Below are positions 36,897 to 45,363 of a stretch of DNA of 64,000 bases, one piece after another; the first letter of the stretch is position 1, and each line of letters starts with the position of its first letter. The notes under the pieces are model-generated. The model saw only the letters and a program-made list of their open reading frames with translations, had not been told where the DNA came from and did not search any database. The position numbers were made by a program, and so were the translations under genes. The stretch is from Leeuwenhoekiella blandensis MED217 (GTDB lineage Bacteria > Bacteroidota > Bacteroidia > Flavobacteriales > Flavobacteriaceae). The DNA lies in assembly GCF_000152985.1 (NCBI RefSeq), contig NZ_CH672395.1:2879195-2943194 (forward strand), read 5' to 3'.

Positions 36897-37571
36897 ATGA
36901 AAGACTTTATCCTCAATAAATACAACACGCTCAAATACCTTTTTGGCGCATTACTGCTCTGCTTTTTCCTATTGGTTTTTCGTATTAAAACAACACACGA
37001 TTTCTTTGGTCTCTTTCTGGTATGGAACCTGTTTCTTGCTTTTGTTCCTCTAGGGGTCGCTTGGTATGTACAGCATAGAAACACGCACTTAAACTCAATT
37101 TCAAAGTTTGCTTTACTCGTACTTTGGCTGCTCTTTCTTCCTAACGCACCGTATGTGATTACCGACGTAATTCATTTGTCTTACAGTCCGTCAAATTGGT
37201 TTATTTATGACGGAATCACCATTGGTGTTTTTGCGCTCTTAAGTCTTTATTTTGGTTTTCAATCGTTGATAGAAGTGCGTAAACTGTTTAAAAATGAAAT
37301 AGCTGAAACCTGGTTGAATGCCTTAACTGTGGGCGTTTTGATCTTATGCGGTTTCGGGATTTATCTGGGGCGGGTGGTTCGTTTCAACTCGTGGGATTTG
37401 ATCACCAATCCGCTCGATCTTTTCAACACCATTGGTCTGTATCTTATCAATCCTATTGAAAATAAAAGCGTCTGGATGTTCACTTTAGGATTTGGAATTT
37501 TCTTAAACTTCAGTTTTTTCTTATTTAGAACCTGGAAGCATAGATTACTAACCAAATCGTACACCTTTTAA
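36897..37571 (+). CDS. DUF1361 membrane protein
   Basis: 224 residues with about seven helices. The DUF1361 core is visible: LVWNLFLAFVPLG, LLVLWLLFLPNAPYVITDVIHL, FGIYLGRVVRFNSWDLITNP. Function is unknown for the family. The stop is 3 bp before the DUF2809 gene, so the two are coupled, and this DUF1361-DUF2809 pair is recurrent. The dispersed repeat lies just upstream. Confidence 0.85.
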   Translation: MKDFILNKYNTLKYLFGALLLCFFLLVFRIKTTHDFFGLFLVWNLFLAFVPLGVAWYVQHRNTHLNSISKFALLVLWLLFLPNAPYVITDVIHLSYSPSNWFIYDGITIGVFALLSLYFGFQSLIEVRKLFKNEIAETWLNALTVGVLILCGFGIYLGRVVRFNSWDLITNPLDLFNTIGLYLINPIENKSVWMFTLGFGIFLNFSFFLFRTWKHRLLTKSYTF

Positions 37572-37574
37572 ACT

Positions 37575-37961
37575 ATGCCCAAACGCGCAATCTATTTCTT
37601 GATTTTTCTATTCCTTTTAGGTGTGGAAATCGCCATCGCGACCTACTTAAAAACCGGCTTTATCCGGGCATATCTCGGCGACCTGCTTGTTGTGATCCTG
37701 TTGTATAGCTTGTTGATGAGTACGTTGAAACCTTCCGTAAAAAGGGGATTAATACTCACCCTTGCCATCGCTTTTGCGATAGAGTTACTGCAGTTGATAA
37801 ACCTGACAAGATTCTTTCCGCAGGAATATAAACAGCTTGCAACCTTAGTTTTAGGAAGTCATTTCTCGTGGTTGGATTTATTGATGTACGTACTCGGAAT
37901 CGTAGTTGCCGGAATCACAGAACTTGTGCTACACAAACGCTATTCTTTGCCGTCTACATAA
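37575..37961 (+). CDS. DUF2809 membrane protein
   Basis: 128 residues, four helices. The conserved RAYLGDLLVVILLYSLL and AIELLQ segments, with SHFSWLDLLMYVLGI near the C-terminus, match DUF2809 (VanZ-like small membrane proteins). Function unknown. It overlaps the 3' end of the convergent dehydrogenase gene by 22 bp. Confidence 0.85.
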   Translation: MPKRAIYFLIFLFLLGVEIAIATYLKTGFIRAYLGDLLVVILLYSLLMSTLKPSVKRGLILTLAIAFAIELLQLINLTRFFPQEYKQLATLVLGSHFSWLDLLMYVLGIVVAGITELVLHKRYSLPST

Positions 37962-39154
37962 TCTTGCAAATAACTGAAGCGTTTGGTGAGTTTACCATCT
38001 TTAGTCATACGCGCACGGTAGAGGATTCCATCTTTATCGTCATTGAAAAAAGCGGGCAACACCCGTTCTACAAAGAGTTCGCCAAAACCTTCACTGGCAT
38101 CTTTGGGCAACTCACAAGGCAGGTTATCAACCGCCATCACGGTAATAGCTCCCAGAGCATCAAAAGCGACTTCCTTTTCAGTCTGCGGGTCGTAGCCATA
38201 AAAAGGATCGGCGATCGTCGAGGCGCGTAAGGTAGAAGCCACGGGACCATCGATGTCACACGAAATATCGGCGATAACTTCAATATTAAAATCTTTGGCC
38301 TTGGCTTCTTCCCGGGTGAATAAGTACGGCGCACCATCGCCATAAAAATGCCCGGCGATAAATAACTGACTCACTTTAGCAAAACGCAAAAAGTTGGTCT
38401 CATAGCCCGTAGGATCTTTAATAAATTGTGCAAGGCTGCCTTTTACGCCATCCTTCCGCTTTGCGTAATCCATCACGCCGATTTTACAATACACCGGTTT
38501 TTTGAATTCCTTAGTGAGATATTCTTCAATGGTCACTTTTTTGATGCCCATAGCATCCAGAATTTCCTGAGCGCCACCGGCCACTTTCCCACTTCCGGAA
38601 AGGCAAATTTTAATAGCAGGGAGTTCAATCTTTTTCAGCTGCGCGATCAAAGCGCTAACATCGGTAAGCGAGTTTGCGGGTGGTAAATCAAAACGTTTAT
38701 GCCTTTTACCATACGCTCTAAACGCATTGTAAGCGCCTACAAGCCCCGCATATCGACCAAAACCTATAAGGCGCAATCCGCTCTTTCGGGTAATGACTTC
38801 GTGATCGTAGAGTTCAATATTTTTCTCTAAAACCGCTTTGAGTAAGTCGCGGTTATAAGGTTGTTTTTTTATGGTATGGCTGAAGAAAAAATACTTCTTA
38901 TTGGGGATCAAGGCCTCAATAGGCACTTCTTTTACACCCAGCATCACATCTGCCTCAGAAACATCCTCTTTAACCTCAAATTCGGCTTTCTCATAAGCCA
39001 CATCAGGAAACACTCTAATGGGCGAAGCTTCTACCACAAAAGAAGCTTCAGGAAAGCGTTCCTGAGCCTTAGACATCGTAATGGGTGAAAGCACCGCACG
39101 ACGGTCTGGCGGAGTTTTACGTTCACGTAACAGAGCAAATTTTAGAGGAGCCAT
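37940..39154 (-). CDS. NAD(P)-dependent saccharopine dehydrogenase-like protein (alanine dehydrogenase/PNT N-terminal fold)
   Basis: 404 residues from ATG 39154 (the open frame begins 9 codons earlier). The N-terminal half has the AlaDH/PNT fold (FALLRERKTPPDRRAVLSPITMSKAQERFP, HTIKKQPYNRDLLKAVLEKNIELYDHEVI). A GSGKVAGGAQEIL dinucleotide loop follows at about residues 186-198. The best match by eye is LYS1-type saccharopine/lysine dehydrogenases in Bacteroidota. Those enzymes interconvert saccharopine with lysine plus 2-oxoglutarate; the physiological substrate here is unproven. It is a single gene, with no partner enzyme in view. Confidence 0.82.
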   Translation of the reverse strand: MAPLKFALLRERKTPPDRRAVLSPITMSKAQERFPEASFVVEASPIRVFPDVAYEKAEFEVKEDVSEADVMLGVKEVPIEALIPNKKYFFFSHTIKKQPYNRDLLKAVLEKNIELYDHEVITRKSGLRLIGFGRYAGLVGAYNAFRAYGKRHKRFDLPPANSLTDVSALIAQLKKIELPAIKICLSGSGKVAGGAQEILDAMGIKKVTIEEYLTKEFKKPVYCKIGVMDYAKRKDGVKGSLAQFIKDPTGYETNFLRFAKVSQLFIAGHFYGDGAPYLFTREEAKAKDFNIEVIADISCDIDGPVASTLRASTIADPFYGYDPQTEKEVAFDALGAITVMAVDNLPCELPKDASEGFGELFVERVLPAFFNDDKDGILYRARMTKDGKLTKRFSYLQDYVDGKE

Positions 39155-39303
39155 AAAAGTAATATTTGGTGTAAAATACAATTTTACATAGAGAATCTTA
39201 AACCTATTTTAATGGAACTTTAATAGGTTCTTAGCAAAGCTTTAATAAGCCATTGGCTAATCTTGCCTGGCATTTTCGCTATATTAAAAGAAAAGAAAAT
39301 ACT

Positions 39304-40131
39304 ATGAAAAAAATGTTGGGTATGGGCATTCTAATTGCCTTTATCGCAAGTTCTTGTGGAACGCAGAAAGAAAAAATTAAAGGGGATCGCGATGTGATTT
39401 CCGTAAACGGAAGCTTACAAACCGGGATCAACACCATAAGTGTAGACGATGCTATCGAAGTCGAACTGGTGCAAGCCCGAAGCAATGATTATATTCTTAC
39501 GACCGACCGTAATCTGGTGAGCGTGGTTGATTTTAAAGTAGTTGATAGTGTACTTACCATCAGCACCAATATGGAAGTCACCAGCGCCAAGGAACTGTCT
39601 GTATACCTCAAGCTTCAAAATCCGCAACACATAATTCTTAAGAACGACAGCAAACTTGAAACGCCGGGACAACTTGAAGTGCCTGATTTTTCGGTAACCG
39701 CCGGCGCTTCATCACGAATTGATGCCAATCTTACCGCAACGAATGCGCGTATCAATTTACGCGAAAACGCCAGCGGACAATTAAATATTAAAAGTGAAAG
39801 ACTTGCTTTAAAAATGAGCGACCGCACCGATGTTAAAGGAAAAATAAACACGCAAATCGCCGAATTCACGATGAGTGGTTCGTCTGAATTCAATCCGCGC
39901 GGTAAAACAAACGAGTTAAATCTTGCCCTTACCGGTAAAGCCGATTATAAAGGAGATGATTTTGATGTAGAAAATGCTGCAGTCACGTTAAGTGATCGTT
40001 CTGCTGCCGCAGTGAGTGCTGATGAAAGTTTATCGGTCTATGCACAAGATAAAGCGGTTATCAATGTCTATGGAAAGCCTAATATTAATGTAAAGGCACT
40101 AAACGATGATGCGCAAATCAATAAAAAATAA
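39304..40131 (+). CDS. GIN-domain (DUF2807) lipoprotein
   Basis: 275 residues from ATG 39304 (MKKMLGMGILIAFIASSCG), which gives a lipobox; the open frame extends 17 codons further upstream but lacks a signal. The mature protein is a right-handed repetitive beta fold, with strands of the pattern VTAGASSRIDANLTATNARINLRENASGQLNIKSERL, typical of the GIN/head domain. Likely an outer-membrane-attached adhesin-like or autotransporter-like protein of unknown partner. The ssrA promoter box begins directly at its stop codon. Confidence 0.82.
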   Translation: MKKMLGMGILIAFIASSCGTQKEKIKGDRDVISVNGSLQTGINTISVDDAIEVELVQARSNDYILTTDRNLVSVVDFKVVDSVLTISTNMEVTSAKELSVYLKLQNPQHIILKNDSKLETPGQLEVPDFSVTAGASSRIDANLTATNARINLRENASGQLNIKSERLALKMSDRTDVKGKINTQIAEFTMSGSSEFNPRGKTNELNLALTGKADYKGDDFDVENAAVTLSDRSAAAVSADESLSVYAQDKAVINVYGKPNINVKALNDDAQINKK

Positions 40132-40139
40132 TACCTTTG
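40132..40139 (+). promoter_or_regulatory. Candidate -7 box of ssrA
   Basis: TACCTTTG matches TAnnTTTG, 32-39 bp upstream of the mature tmRNA 5' end. It directly follows the stop codon of the GIN-domain gene. Confidence 0.6.
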
Positions 40140-40170
40140 CTGCCCTCAAATTTTGAGGATTATCATCAAT

Positions 40171-40568
40171 GGGGTCGATTTGGTTTTGACAGCGGGTCTA
40201 ATTGAATGGTAAGCACGTCGAGCGCTGGGACATAGCTCGTAAATCTCAGGTTTCACACTTTTTAAACGGCGAGAATAACTACGCCATGGCTGCATAACCC
40301 GAATTATAGTACGGTTATCTTAATCTCACACAAGGTGTGAGACCATGATGCCTCTGAAAAGCCTTGGTTTACGGCGTTTCGCTAAGAGGCACCGAAAAAG
40401 TAAACATAGCCTGCTCAGGGTCTTGATGAGTAGGTGAACTTTAATCGAGAATAAGGTAGCAGTTGGTAGTTGCCGACCGGCTGTTGCACGAAAAACAATT
40501 GGCAAATAAACGTGTAGAAAGCTATTGAGTTGCCTGTTTGGACGGCGGTTCGAACCCGCCCGACTCCA
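40171..40568 (+). ncRNA. ssrA: Transfer-messenger RNA (tmRNA)
   Basis: The 5' GGGGTCG pairs with the 3' CGACTCC as the acceptor stem, with one G-U pair, and the discriminator A follows. The T-arm GGCGGTTCGAACCCGCC is perfect. The tag reading frame GGC GAG AAT AAC TAC GCC ATG GCT GCA TAA is at 40268-40297 and encodes GENNYAMAA, a Bacteroidota-type tag. Together with SmpB it frees stalled ribosomes. CCA is not fully encoded after the discriminator. A gene pointing the other way across this region (40326-40589) is a spurious frame. Confidence 0.95.
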
Positions 40569-40591
40569 CTTTTTGAGTTTCAAACTCATTC

Positions 40592-40626
40592 AAAAACCCT
40601 GTAAATTATTGATTTACAGGGTTTTT
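40592..40626 (+). terminator. Intrinsic terminator after ssrA
   Basis: The stem AAAAACCCTGTAAAT / ATTTACAGGGTTTTT with a short loop is followed by T-rich sequence, 23 bp after the tmRNA 3' end. Confidence 0.85.
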
Positions 40627-40670
40627 AATTTTATTTAATATCATATATTATCGATTAAATGCAAAAAAAT

Positions 40671-40727
40671 CGGGACCCTTTAGGCAGGTCCCGCCAATAT
40701 TGAGCTTAGGGGGTCTCGCCAAGCTCA
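40671..40727. other. Two adjacent inverted repeats before the integrase gene
   Basis: CGGGACC / GGTCCCG (40671-40677 and 40687-40693) and TGAGCTT / AAGCTCA (40701-40707 and 40721-40727) are perfect 7-bp arms in an AT-rich, gene-free stretch between the ssrA terminator and the integrase. They could be integrase arm sites, part of an attachment region, or structured leader RNA; I cannot distinguish these. Confidence 0.45.
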
Positions 40728-40856
40728 TAACACCCTCTTTTTTAGTTTTTTACAAAAGTTAAAGTTTTTTGACCCTAAAAAATCATTTACTAATTTGACT
40801 TCAAGGTTCATATCCTACCTGCCACGAAGGTTCGGGAGTTACATAAAATTGAAGTC

Positions 40857-42101
40857 ATGAAAAATAATTATTACGCACTATTTCATCTTATTAAAAGGAA
40901 GGTTAATAAAAGAGGTCTAGCTCCAATTTATCTTCGATTGACTGTTGACGGAAAACGAAAAGAGCATAGTATTTCTAGAAGAGTTGATCCTAGAAAATGG
41001 AATTCACGTCAAGAAAAAGCAATGGGCAATAGCCGTGAAGCTGTAGAAATAAATACACACATTAGTAATTTGAGGCATAAGCTCAATCAAATACACCAAA
41101 CTTTTATTGAACACGATAAACATATTACCGTCAATTCATTACTTAAAGAATTAAAAGGAGAAAATCAACAAAATAAATTGGCACTGGAAGTATTTAAAGA
41201 ACATAATGAGAAAATAGATCAATTAATTGGAAAAGACATTTCTGCTTCTTCTGCACAGCGCTATTGGACTTGCCATAATCACGTTCAACAATTCATTAAC
41301 GAAGAATACGATGAAGAGGATTATAGGCTTAGAGACATTGACCATAACTTTATAATTAAATTCGAACATTTTCTTAAAACCAAGAGAAATTGTAATCATA
41401 ATTCCGCTTTAAAATATGTCAACAATTTTAAAAAGATTGTCCGTATTGCTTTAGCTAATAAATGGATAAGTCATGATCCTTTTATAAACTACAAAGTAAA
41501 ATTTGAACCTGTAGAACGCGAGTTTCTTACACAGGAAGAAATTGATGCATTGTGGGAAAAAGAGCTACATTTTGAACGTCTGATCTTGGTTAGGGATATG
41601 TTTGTTTTTTCCTGTTATACCGGTTTGGCTTATTCTGATGTTGAGAAATTATCTAAATCTGACATCACAATTGGAATAGATGGTAGTAAATGGATACGTA
41701 TTCACCGTACCAAAACAGGCTCCAGAAGTAGCATCCCACTCCTCCCTGTAGCAGAACAGATTCTAGCTCGTTATGAAAATCATCCTCAGGTTGAGGAAAG
41801 TGAACGCGTGATCCCCGTACTAAGTAATCAAAAATCCAATGCCTTTCTGAAGGAAATTGCCATTATGTGTGATATTTCCAAACCACTTACTACGCATCTG
41901 GCAAGGCATACCTTTGCTACCACAGTAACACTAACTAATGGAGTGCCCATCGAGACTGTAAGTAGAATGTTAGGTCATCAATCATTGCGTACAACGCAGC
42001 ACTATGCAAAAATTGTTGATCGAAAAATTAGCGATGATATGAATATTTTAAAAGAAAAACTAGCCGCACAAAAATCAAAGAAGGAGTCTAACACACAATA
42101 A
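40857..42101 (+). CDS. Tyrosine recombinase (integrase) of a mobilizable element
   Basis: 414 residues. It has an N-terminal Arm-DNA-binding region (RGLAPIYLRLTVDGKRKEHSISR), a SAM-like core-binding domain and a catalytic domain with K286, H347-x-x-R350, H374 and the nucleophile Y383. At the usual first-arginine position the motif reads TGLAYSD (A258), as in IntDOT-like Bacteroidota integrases that lack Arg I. It begins 289 bp after ssrA and points away from it, the usual arrangement for an element integrated at an RNA gene 3' end. The first gene of the mobile module through about 46.5 kb. Confidence 0.92.
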   Translation: MKNNYYALFHLIKRKVNKRGLAPIYLRLTVDGKRKEHSISRRVDPRKWNSRQEKAMGNSREAVEINTHISNLRHKLNQIHQTFIEHDKHITVNSLLKELKGENQQNKLALEVFKEHNEKIDQLIGKDISASSAQRYWTCHNHVQQFINEEYDEEDYRLRDIDHNFIIKFEHFLKTKRNCNHNSALKYVNNFKKIVRIALANKWISHDPFINYKVKFEPVEREFLTQEEIDALWEKELHFERLILVRDMFVFSCYTGLAYSDVEKLSKSDITIGIDGSKWIRIHRTKTGSRSSIPLLPVAEQILARYENHPQVEESERVIPVLSNQKSNAFLKEIAIMCDISKPLTTHLARHTFATTVTLTNGVPIETVSRMLGHQSLRTTQHYAKIVDRKISDDMNILKEKLAAQKSKKESNTQ

Positions 42102-42201
42102 AGCATTACGATTTCTAAACTTTTTTGTGTTGCTCTGTAAGATAGAAGTCGTAAATAAATGTTCATAACTCTCTGAAAACGTATCCAGTAAAGTTACTCT
42201 A

Positions 42202-42227
42202 GATTTCATTTAATACTAAATGAAATC
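42202..42227. other. 26-bp perfect palindrome between integrase and excisionase-like gene
   Basis: GATTTCATTTA / TAAATGAAATC are perfect 11-bp arms with a 4-bp centre (42213-42216). No T run follows, so terminator function is unlikely. The rest of 42102-42398 is AT-rich and shows no gene. Confidence 0.5.
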
Positions 42228-42398
42228 AAACCTTATCAGATGAAAACAAAAAATATAAGAATCTAAAGACAAGGGTATTGTAAATAACTCTTTACTTCAA
42301 AAGGAGCAATTACGTTTTCACTTTCCTACTTTTAATTCAAGAATTCTACTTAATCAAACAAAGCGCTTTGTTCACTATTCACCTTAAAAAAGAATACG

Positions 42399-42686
42399 AT
42401 GAACATTATTCAATTAGACGAAAGACTCGAGCGAATCGAATCGCTTTTACTTGCAAAAAAGAAAGTACTAACCCTTGAGGAAGCATGCGACTATGCAGGA
42501 ATTTCAAGAAGCTATCTTTATAAATTAACTTCTACAGGGACCATCCCGCATAGCAAACCAAATGGTAAGCTCATCTATTTTGAGCGGGAAGAACTCGAGC
42601 GGTGGTTATTGCAAAACAAAACGTTTTCAAAGGGCAATTCGAAGGAATCAACTTGGAGTCATTCCAAAGGATCAAAAATTTCATAG
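42399..42686 (+). CDS. Helix-turn-helix excisionase-like protein
   Basis: 95 residues. A MerR/excisionase-type domain is clear: KKVLTLEEACDYAGISRSYLYKLTSTGTIPHSKPNGKLIYFEREELERWLLQN, with wing residues PHSKPNGKLIYF. Such proteins act as recombination directionality factors or regulators in Bacteroidota mobile elements. It precedes the VapE gene by 18 bp. A basic, Ser/Lys-rich tail follows the domain. Confidence 0.85.
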   Translation: MNIIQLDERLERIESLLLAKKKVLTLEEACDYAGISRSYLYKLTSTGTIPHSKPNGKLIYFEREELERWLLQNKTFSKGNSKESTWSHSKGSKIS

Positions 42687-42704
42687 AACTATAAAACAAG
42701 AGCT

Positions 42705-43883
42705 ATGAAAAATGATAAACTCTATCAAGTTTCAGATCCTAAGAAAAAGACGGTTTACGATTATGCAATTGAATACCTGTTTGAGAAATACGATATACTT
42801 TACAATGAGATTTCTCACGATTTTCAGATATCACTGAAAAAGAAAAAGCAATGGAGCTATCTGAATCTGAATTCGCTTATTATTGAACTGACTAAAGCCG
42901 GGATTGACATCAGTACCTCAAAGCTTGAGATCTTGATTAAATCAGAGCTTATTGATAAGTATAATCCAATACGCGAATATTTTGAATCACTTGCGAGCTG
43001 GGACGGTCAGGATCACATAGAGAAGCTCGCTTCATTTGTTCCTCTTTATGAGCACGAGGTGTTTGTGTATCACTTTAAAAAATGGCTGGTAAGAGCGATT
43101 AAATGTGCTTTGGAGCCTGCTTACTTCAATAAGCAAGCGCTAATTATCAGTCATAGTGGTCAAAGCTCTGGTAAATCAACCTGGTGCCGCTATCTCTGCC
43201 CGCCGGAATTGGCAGAATATATGGCTGAAGATATCAATAGTGATAAAGATGCGCGTATTCAGCTCTGTAGAAATTTCCTCTACAATCTGGATGAACTAGC
43301 GGTCCTTTCAAAAAATGATGTGAATGCGCTTAAAGCATTTTTCTCAAAAACCTTTATCAATGAGCGTTTGCCCTATGATCGGAAGAATACAATACTTCCT
43401 CGCATATGCTCCTTTATGGGGTCTACCAATATGTCTTCCTTTTTAAATGATGAAACCGGTTCAGTACGATGGCTGTGTTTTGAATTAATGGGACCTATTG
43501 ACTTCAGCTATAAAAAAGAAGTAGCTATTGCTGATGTCTGGGGTCAGGCTTACCATTTAGCATATAATGATCCAGACTTCAATCCCGAACTAACCGTGCA
43601 GGATGTAAATGAAAATGAGGAGCGCAATCAAAGGTATACTAAGATGACTACCGAGCAGGAACTCATTGCGAGATACTACGAAAAGTCTACAGATCAAAAG
43701 GATTTTGTAACAGCCACAGATATTATGGTAAGCCTGAACTGTCTGAATATACGCATCAGCCAGATCAATCTGGGGCGAGCACTTTCAGGCTTTGGTTTTC
43801 AAAAGATTAAACACCCCAAACGTAGAATTTACGGCTATTTAGCAAAGCGAAAGTTCGCAGAATCGCCTTATGAATTAGGCTGA
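42705..43883 (+). CDS. VapE-family ATPase (virulence-associated E / helicase-like)
   Basis: 392 residues. The P-loop GQSSGKST is at residues 152-159 and the Walker B region is FLYNLDELAVL; both fit VapE/DUF3987-type superfamily 3-like ATPases. WDGQDHIEKL and FMGSTNMSSFLNDETGSVRWLCFEL are VapE family markers. Such proteins are found in satellites and IMEs, where they pair with a primase for element replication. Here the primase-like gene follows 241 bp later and an array of short repeats lies between them. The primary role is inferred to be replication of the excised element. Confidence 0.85.
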   Translation: MKNDKLYQVSDPKKKTVYDYAIEYLFEKYDILYNEISHDFQISLKKKKQWSYLNLNSLIIELTKAGIDISTSKLEILIKSELIDKYNPIREYFESLASWDGQDHIEKLASFVPLYEHEVFVYHFKKWLVRAIKCALEPAYFNKQALIISHSGQSSGKSTWCRYLCPPELAEYMAEDINSDKDARIQLCRNFLYNLDELAVLSKNDVNALKAFFSKTFINERLPYDRKNTILPRICSFMGSTNMSSFLNDETGSVRWLCFELMGPIDFSYKKEVAIADVWGQAYHLAYNDPDFNPELTVQDVNENEERNQRYTKMTTEQELIARYYEKSTDQKDFVTATDIMVSLNCLNIRISQINLGRALSGFGFQKIKHPKRRIYGYLAKRKFAESPYELG

Positions 43884-43905
43884 TGAAAGAAAAAAGAGTA
43901 AATCC

Positions 43906-44099
43906 TCTTACCATTCTACCACAAATCTTCTAAGACCTTATAAACATTAGGCTCATTTGTGGTAGGATCTTTTTAAATCATCTTACCACAACCTTACCCA
44001 TCTTACCACAACAATGTGGTAGGATGGGTAGGATAAAAAACCTGTCTACCACGCTTGTTCGACCCCGTATTTGCTGGGATGGGTAAGATGGTAAGATGT
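43906..44099. repeat. Iteron-like array, candidate replication origin or oriT of the element
   Basis: About eleven partial copies of TCYTACCAC(A), on both strands, lie in about 195 bp between the VapE and primase genes. Examples: perfect inverted arms CTACCACAAA (43916-43925) and TTTGTGGTAG (43956-43965); direct copies TCTTACCACA at 43981 and 44001; reverse copies GTGGTAGGAT near 44017 and GGTAAGATG near 44082 and 44090. No gene is predicted here. I infer a protein-binding origin by its position next to the replication genes. Confidence 0.65.
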
Positions 44100-44124
44100 T
44101 TTGGGATTTTTAAACTATTTTCAG

Positions 44125-44979
44125 ATGAAAAAAGAAAAATTATCGTGTGAACAAGCCCGAAAAATATCCATCGTTAAGGCGCTGGCATTTTTAGGGCACC
44201 TTCCCACTCGCAATACGGAAAAGGAAGCTTGGTTTCTGAGTCCCCTGCGGTCAGAAACCCAAGCCTCCTTTAAAGTCTCTAAATCTTTAAACTGCTGGTA
44301 CGATCACGGACTGGGTAAAGGCGGCAATTGCATCGATCTTATTTGTGAGCTTCAGAATATAGCTGTACGTGAAGCTTTAGCAATTTTAGCTCAAGTCAAT
44401 ACCGGAAACTATGCGCTTCCGAAACTACAACTACCGAAATTAAACGAATCTGGAATTGTAATCAGACAGGTAAAACCGATTCAACATCCGGCATTATTAG
44501 CCTATCTGAAAAGTCGAAAAATTAGTCCGGTTGTAGCGCAGGGGGTTTGCAAAGAAGTGCATTATACAATAAAGGAGAAGTACGTTTTTTCAATTGGTCT
44601 TAAAAACAATTCCGGAGGATGGGAACTTAGAAACAAATATTTTAAAGCATCAAGCTCACCAAAGGACTTGCGGTGTATCACTAATGGATCTCAAAAACTA
44701 ATTGTCATAGAGGGAATATTTGATCTGCTATCTCTAGTTACACTTTTTCCAAACTTAAAAGGGGAAGCTGATTTTCTGATTTTAAACTCCATTGCTTTTG
44801 CAGAAAAAGCACTTCCCTATTTTGACACCTGCACTACTGTTGAATTGTATCTCGATCAGGATAAAGTCGGAAGAAAAACAACCTCATTCTTTCTGAACAC
44901 TACTGCTACGTGTATTGATAAATCCTGTTTCTATAAAGCGGAAAAAGACCTTAATGCCTGGCTGATGAAAACCTTTTAA
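44125..44979 (+). CDS. DNA primase-like protein with CHC2-type N-terminus and Toprim domain
   Basis: 284 residues from ATG 44125. The N-terminal region has WFLSPLRSETQASFKVSKSLNCWYDHGLGKGGNCIDL, resembling the zinc-finger primase domain of mobile elements, but with only a few of the expected cysteines. The Toprim core shows LIVIEGIFDLLSL (catalytic Glu) and VELYLDQDKVGR (DxD). It is typical of the small primases of Bacteroidota IMEs, working with the VapE ATPase. The start is chosen at this ATG because the longer frame begins in the repeat array. Confidence 0.85.
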   Translation: MKKEKLSCEQARKISIVKALAFLGHLPTRNTEKEAWFLSPLRSETQASFKVSKSLNCWYDHGLGKGGNCIDLICELQNIAVREALAILAQVNTGNYALPKLQLPKLNESGIVIRQVKPIQHPALLAYLKSRKISPVVAQGVCKEVHYTIKEKYVFSIGLKNNSGGWELRNKYFKASSSPKDLRCITNGSQKLIVIEGIFDLLSLVTLFPNLKGEADFLILNSIAFAEKALPYFDTCTTVELYLDQDKVGRKTTSFFLNTTATCIDKSCFYKAEKDLNAWLMKTF

Positions 44980-45066
44980 AACTGATTTCTGGGAAGCAGG
45001 GCAAGATGTGTGGCTGTGGCCACAATCTTGCTTTGCTCCCGGTGGTTGCAAAGAAAAAAACAAACG

Positions 45067-45363
45067 ATGAAACGAGCACTTATCAAATTCAGGTGCAGCG
45101 TGTATGAGAAAAAATTGCTGCAGGTAAAAGCAAAAGCTGCAGGCTTAAGCCTGAGTGCTTTTTGCAGAAGAAGTTTGTTGGAGCAACAGATCACCGAGCG
45201 GATGAATGAAGAACATATTCATACCTATAAAATGCTGGTGAAGTATCACAACAATTTTAAACGTATCGGGAATATGTATAAAAAAGGTAATCCAAAACTT
45301 AGTGAGGAAGTCATTCAGGTAGCCGAAGAAATCAAGAAACATTTAAAAACCATAATCAAATGA
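45067..45363 (+). CDS. Mobilization accessory protein (MobC/BmgB-like, ribbon-helix-helix)
   Basis: 98 residues from ATG 45067. The sequence KRALIKFRCSVYEKKLLQVKAKAAGLSLSAFCRRSLLEQ is the usual opening of relaxosome accessory proteins, followed by a helical tail (KYHNNFKRIGNMYKKGNPKLSEEVIQVAEEIKKHLKTI). It would bind the oriT region and help the relaxase. The stop overlaps the relaxase start by 4 bp (ATGA). A basic N-terminus supports DNA binding. Confidence 0.82.
   Translation: MKRALIKFRCSVYEKKLLQVKAKAAGLSLSAFCRRSLLEQQITERMNEEHIHTYKMLVKYHNNFKRIGNMYKKGNPKLSEEVIQVAEEIKKHLKTIIK

Noticed and set aside
40326-40589. Minus-strand open frame of 87 codons across the tmRNA
   Set aside because: It lies inside the structured ssrA RNA and its translation (RAGSNRRPNRQLN-type) is the familiar spurious product of RNA-gene regions.
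43906-44099. CRISPR array
   Set aside because: The repeats are short (about 9-10 bp), imperfect, on both strands and irregularly spaced, with no unique spacers of constant length and no cas genes.
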